Below, piece by piece: positions 61,946-64,000 of a stretch of 64,000 bases of DNA. Position 1 is the stretch's first letter. Each line of letters begins with the position of its first letter. Location: contig CAVRGG010000004.1 of NCBI GenBank assembly GCA_963720695.1, forward strand, positions 806,001 to 870,000, read 5' to 3'. Source of the stretch: UBA668 sp963720695 (GTDB lineage: Bacteria; Actinomycetota; Acidimicrobiia; Acidimicrobiales; Ilumatobacteraceae). Made by a program: the position numbers and the translations under genes. The notes under the pieces are model-generated. The model searched no databases, was not told the origin of the DNA, and saw nothing but the letters and a program-made list of their open reading frames with translations.

Positions 61946-62458
61946 ATGACACGACGTCTCACCCGCACGCTGATCGGCGCCGGACTCCTCCTTTCCGTTG
62001 CCGCCTGCGGCGACTCCGACACGAGCGGGGCCAGCACCATCGCCCCCGTACCGTCCATCGCCCTCGAGTACTCGGAGGTCGGCGGCTGCCAGATGATGGG
62101 ACCCAACTGTGCGACCTACGTCGTGTACGACTCCGGCAAGGTCGAGGTGTTCCGCACCGGAGAGGACGCCCCTGCGGAGCTCACCGGTGAGATCCCTGCC
62201 GCAGAGGTCGCGGCGTGGCTGCAGAGCCTCGAGGCCGTGGACTTCGATGCGCTGGCGGCAGAGGTCGGGCCCGGCGAGTGCCAGTCGTGCGTCGACGGCG
62301 TGGACATCACGGCCACGATCCACGGTGCGGGCGGACCGGTGGTGCTCGACAGCACGAAGGTTCGATTCGATCCCGCCAACGGTGTGTTCGCAGGGTTGGA
62401 ACGGCTGATGACCGACGTTCGTGCCGTCGGTCAGCTGAGCCTGCGCCAGCGAGGCTGA
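61946..62458 (+). CDS. Small lipoprotein, unknown
   Basis: Exported lipoprotein of 170 residues. The lipobox is LSVAACG. The mature part contains three cysteines (GGCQMMGPNC near its start, GECQSC later) and the acidic stretch PAELTGEIPAAEVAAWLQSLEAVD. No family recognised. The ATG at 61946 is chosen over 61925 because it starts the signal peptide (MTRRLTRTLIGAGLLL). It follows the protease gene by 40 bases on the same strand. Confidence 0.72.
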   Translation: MTRRLTRTLIGAGLLLSVAACGDSDTSGASTIAPVPSIALEYSEVGGCQMMGPNCATYVVYDSGKVEVFRTGEDAPAELTGEIPAAEVAAWLQSLEAVDFDALAAEVGPGECQSCVDGVDITATIHGAGGPVVLDSTKVRFDPANGVFAGLERLMTDVRAVGQLSLRQRG

Positions 62459-62513
62459 GCACGCGGCCGGCGCACTCACTCCTCGCCATGCCCCGCATGG
62501 CAGTGTGTGGGCG

Positions 62514-64000
62514 ATGAGCACTCCACAGCCCGCGTCGCGGCACACGGTCGCCGCCCACGCGCACGCCACCGATCGGCTGCCCTTCGGCGATCGCAGCGAC
62601 TTCGAGCGCGCCGCTCGCGGTCGCCTCGCCCAACTCGACCCGCCCGTCGTCGACGGGCCGGGTGGCCGGCCACTGTGGGACGTCGACTCCTTCGCCTTCC
62701 TCGACGACACCTGCCCACCCGAAGCGAACCCGAGCCTCTGGCGCCAGGCGCAGTTGAACGCCATTCACGGCCTTTTCGAAGTCGTCGACGGGATCTACCA
62801 GGTACGTGGCTACGACCTGTCCAACGTCACGTTCGTCCGCGGCACCGAAGGGTGGATCGTGATCGATCCGCTCACCGTGGCGGAGACCGCGGCTGCGGCA
62901 CGGCGTCTCGTCGACTCGTGCTTCGGCGAACGTCCGATCTCTGCAGTGATCTACACCCACAGCCACATCGACCACTTCGGTGGGGTGCGGGGCATGATCA
63001 CCGAGGAGGAGGTCACCAGCGGGGCCGTGCGGGTCATCGCTCCCGAAGGCTTCCTCGAGGCCGCGGTCAGCGAGAACGTGATCGCCGGGCCCGTGATGCG
63101 GCGACGGGCGACCTACATGTACGGCGTCCTTCTGCCGACCGCCGCCGACGGGCACATCGATGCCGGCCTCGGCAAGCGCACGCCCTTCGGCACGTCCGGG
63201 TTGATCGCACCGACGGACTCGATCACCGAGTCCGGCGAGATCATCAACATCGACGGCGTCGACATCGAGTTCCAGATGACCCCGGGGACCGAAGCGCCGG
63301 CGGAGATGAACTTCTACTTCCCGCAGTTCCGGGCGCTGTGCATGGCGGAGAACTGCAACGCGACGATGCACAACCTCTACACGCCGCGCGGCGCCGAGAT
63401 CCGTGACGCACTGTCGTGGAGCACGTACATCGACGAAGCCCTCGACCTGTTCCTCGATCGCACCGACGTCGCCTTCGCCAGTCACCACTGGCCACGGTGG
63501 GGTACGGCGGACATCGAGCGCTGGATGGGCGGCCAGCGCGACCTCTACCGCTACCTCCACGACGAGACGATGCGCCTCGCCAACCACGGCCTCACCTCGG
63601 CAGAGATCGCCGAGGAGATCGACATCCCCGACGCGATCGGCGACGAGTGGTTCAACCGTGGCTATTACGGCACGGTGAACCACAACGTCAAGGCGGTGTA
63701 CCAGAAGTACCTGGGGTGGTTCGACGGCAATCCGGCCAACCTGCATCCGCATCCGCCGGTGGCCACTGCTGCGCGCATCGTGCGTTACATGGGCGGCGCA
63801 GAGGCGATGCTCGAGAAGGCCGCCGAGGACCACGCCGCCGGCGACGACCGATGGGTGGCGCAGGTGTGCAACTGGATCGTGTTCGACGACCCCACGAACG
63901 TCGCCGCTCGCGAACTCGGTGCCGCCGCCCTGGAGCAGCTGGGCTACCAATCGGAGTCGGCCGTCTGGCGCGGCTTCTACCTCATGGGTGCGCAAGAGCT
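62514..64000 (+). CDS. Alkyl/aryl-sulfatase, metallo-beta-lactamase fold, 3' partial
   Basis: Secondary alkylsulfatase of the SdsA1/BDS1 type, hydrolysing alkyl sulfates such as SDS. The 495 visible residues run off the window. The zinc motif is THSHIDHFGG. FEVVDGIYQVRGYDLSNVTFVRG and WIVIDPLT start the MBL fold. TPGTEAPAEMNFYFP and ALCMAENCNATMHNLYTPRGAEIRD follow, then the dimerisation domain HWPRWGT...LYRYLHDETMRLANHG and, near the window end, WVAQVCNWIVFDDPTN. No signal peptide is visible. The ATG at 62514 lacks a clear -10 or SD. The C-terminal SCP2-like domain is outside. Confidence 0.92.
   Translation, partial: MSTPQPASRHTVAAHAHATDRLPFGDRSDFERAARGRLAQLDPPVVDGPGGRPLWDVDSFAFLDDTCPPEANPSLWRQAQLNAIHGLFEVVDGIYQVRGYDLSNVTFVRGTEGWIVIDPLTVAETAAAARRLVDSCFGERPISAVIYTHSHIDHFGGVRGMITEEEVTSGAVRVIAPEGFLEAAVSENVIAGPVMRRRATYMYGVLLPTAADGHIDAGLGKRTPFGTSGLIAPTDSITESGEIINIDGVDIEFQMTPGTEAPAEMNFYFPQFRALCMAENCNATMHNLYTPRGAEIRDALSWSTYIDEALDLFLDRTDVAFASHHWPRWGTADIERWMGGQRDLYRYLHDETMRLANHGLTSAEIAEEIDIPDAIGDEWFNRGYYGTVNHNVKAVYQKYLGWFDGNPANLHPHPPVATAARIVRYMGGAEAMLEKAAEDHAAGDDRWVAQVCNWIVFDDPTNVAARELGAAALEQLGYQSESAVWRGFYLMGAQE

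Noticed and set aside
62487..62503. Possible third copy of the dispersed element (CCCGCATGGCAG before the sulfatase)
   Set aside because: Only about 12 bases match and neither the left block nor the C-rich tract is present.

Overview
The window is high-GC actinobacterial chromosome, densely packed, with most genes touching or overlapping their neighbours. The best guess is Acidimicrobiia (Ilumatobacter-like). The grounds are very high GC, many GTG starts, an actinobacterial Rho with a long acidic/Arg-rich insert, MurA with Asp in place of the catalytic Cys, and a gene order matching the Mycobacterium argS-lysA-hom-thrC-rho-rpmE-prfA-prmC-wecA-atp-murA supercluster, though stretched by insertions. 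The class is inferred from the translated sequences, not from a search.

Layout. 0-8.4 kb: a partial alpha-glucan phosphorylase, an OafA-type acyltransferase, enoyl-CoA hydratase, MeaB, a NifU-like Fe-S protein, a cupredoxin-like lipoprotein coupled to a 48-residue membrane protein, and murA. 8.4-17.6 kb: an MFS transporter; a four-gene minus-strand operon (S9 peptidase, a two-repeat acidic protein, a J-domain protein, an alpha/beta hydrolase); two very small ORFs with strong Shine-Dalgarno sites; glpX; an SDR; and an Asp-box lipoprotein. 17.6-29.1 kb: one long minus-strand run rpiB-glyA-membrane protein-wecA-atpZ-atpI-atpB-atpE-b'-b-delta-alpha-gamma-beta-epsilon. 29.1-35.4 kb: plus-strand genes for a thiolase-like protein, a nucleoside hydrolase, an MDR dehydrogenase, an S9 peptidase and a TerB-like protein. 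35.4-42.6 kb: prmC, prfA, an unknown gene, a DUF1501 protein with three C-terminal repeats, DUF1800, and rpmE with a textbook terminator. 42.6-53.5 kb: an MFS exporter and divergent regulator sharing an operator, then rho, thrC, hom, an LPRTG surface protein, a PemK-like gene, lysA and argS. thrB is absent.

53.5-61.9 kb is different. soxR lies beside a divergent gene with a SoxR box between them. It is followed by a roughly 3 kb island flanked by a 54-bp direct repeat of the soxR 3' end. The island holds an RHS fragment overlapping a small membrane protein, a toxin/antitoxin pair, an IS3-type transposase remnant, a degenerate tyrosine integrase and another small membrane protein. tRNA-Arg(CCG), an Abhydrolase_9-type membrane hydrolase, a CPBP protease, a lipoprotein and a partial alkylsulfatase follow. 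From about 50.7 to 61.5 kb several otherwise good genes (including lysA) carry single-base frameshifts, while the first 50 kb shows none. That suggests poorer sequence accuracy there.

Two window-wide patterns stand out. TANNNT hexamers sit 6-8 bases before the start codons of 16 transcription-unit-leading genes, as expected for leaderless transcripts. A dispersed element, made of a C-rich hexamer tract followed by a conserved ~45-bp palindrome-like sequence whose core is inverted between the copies, occurs twice.
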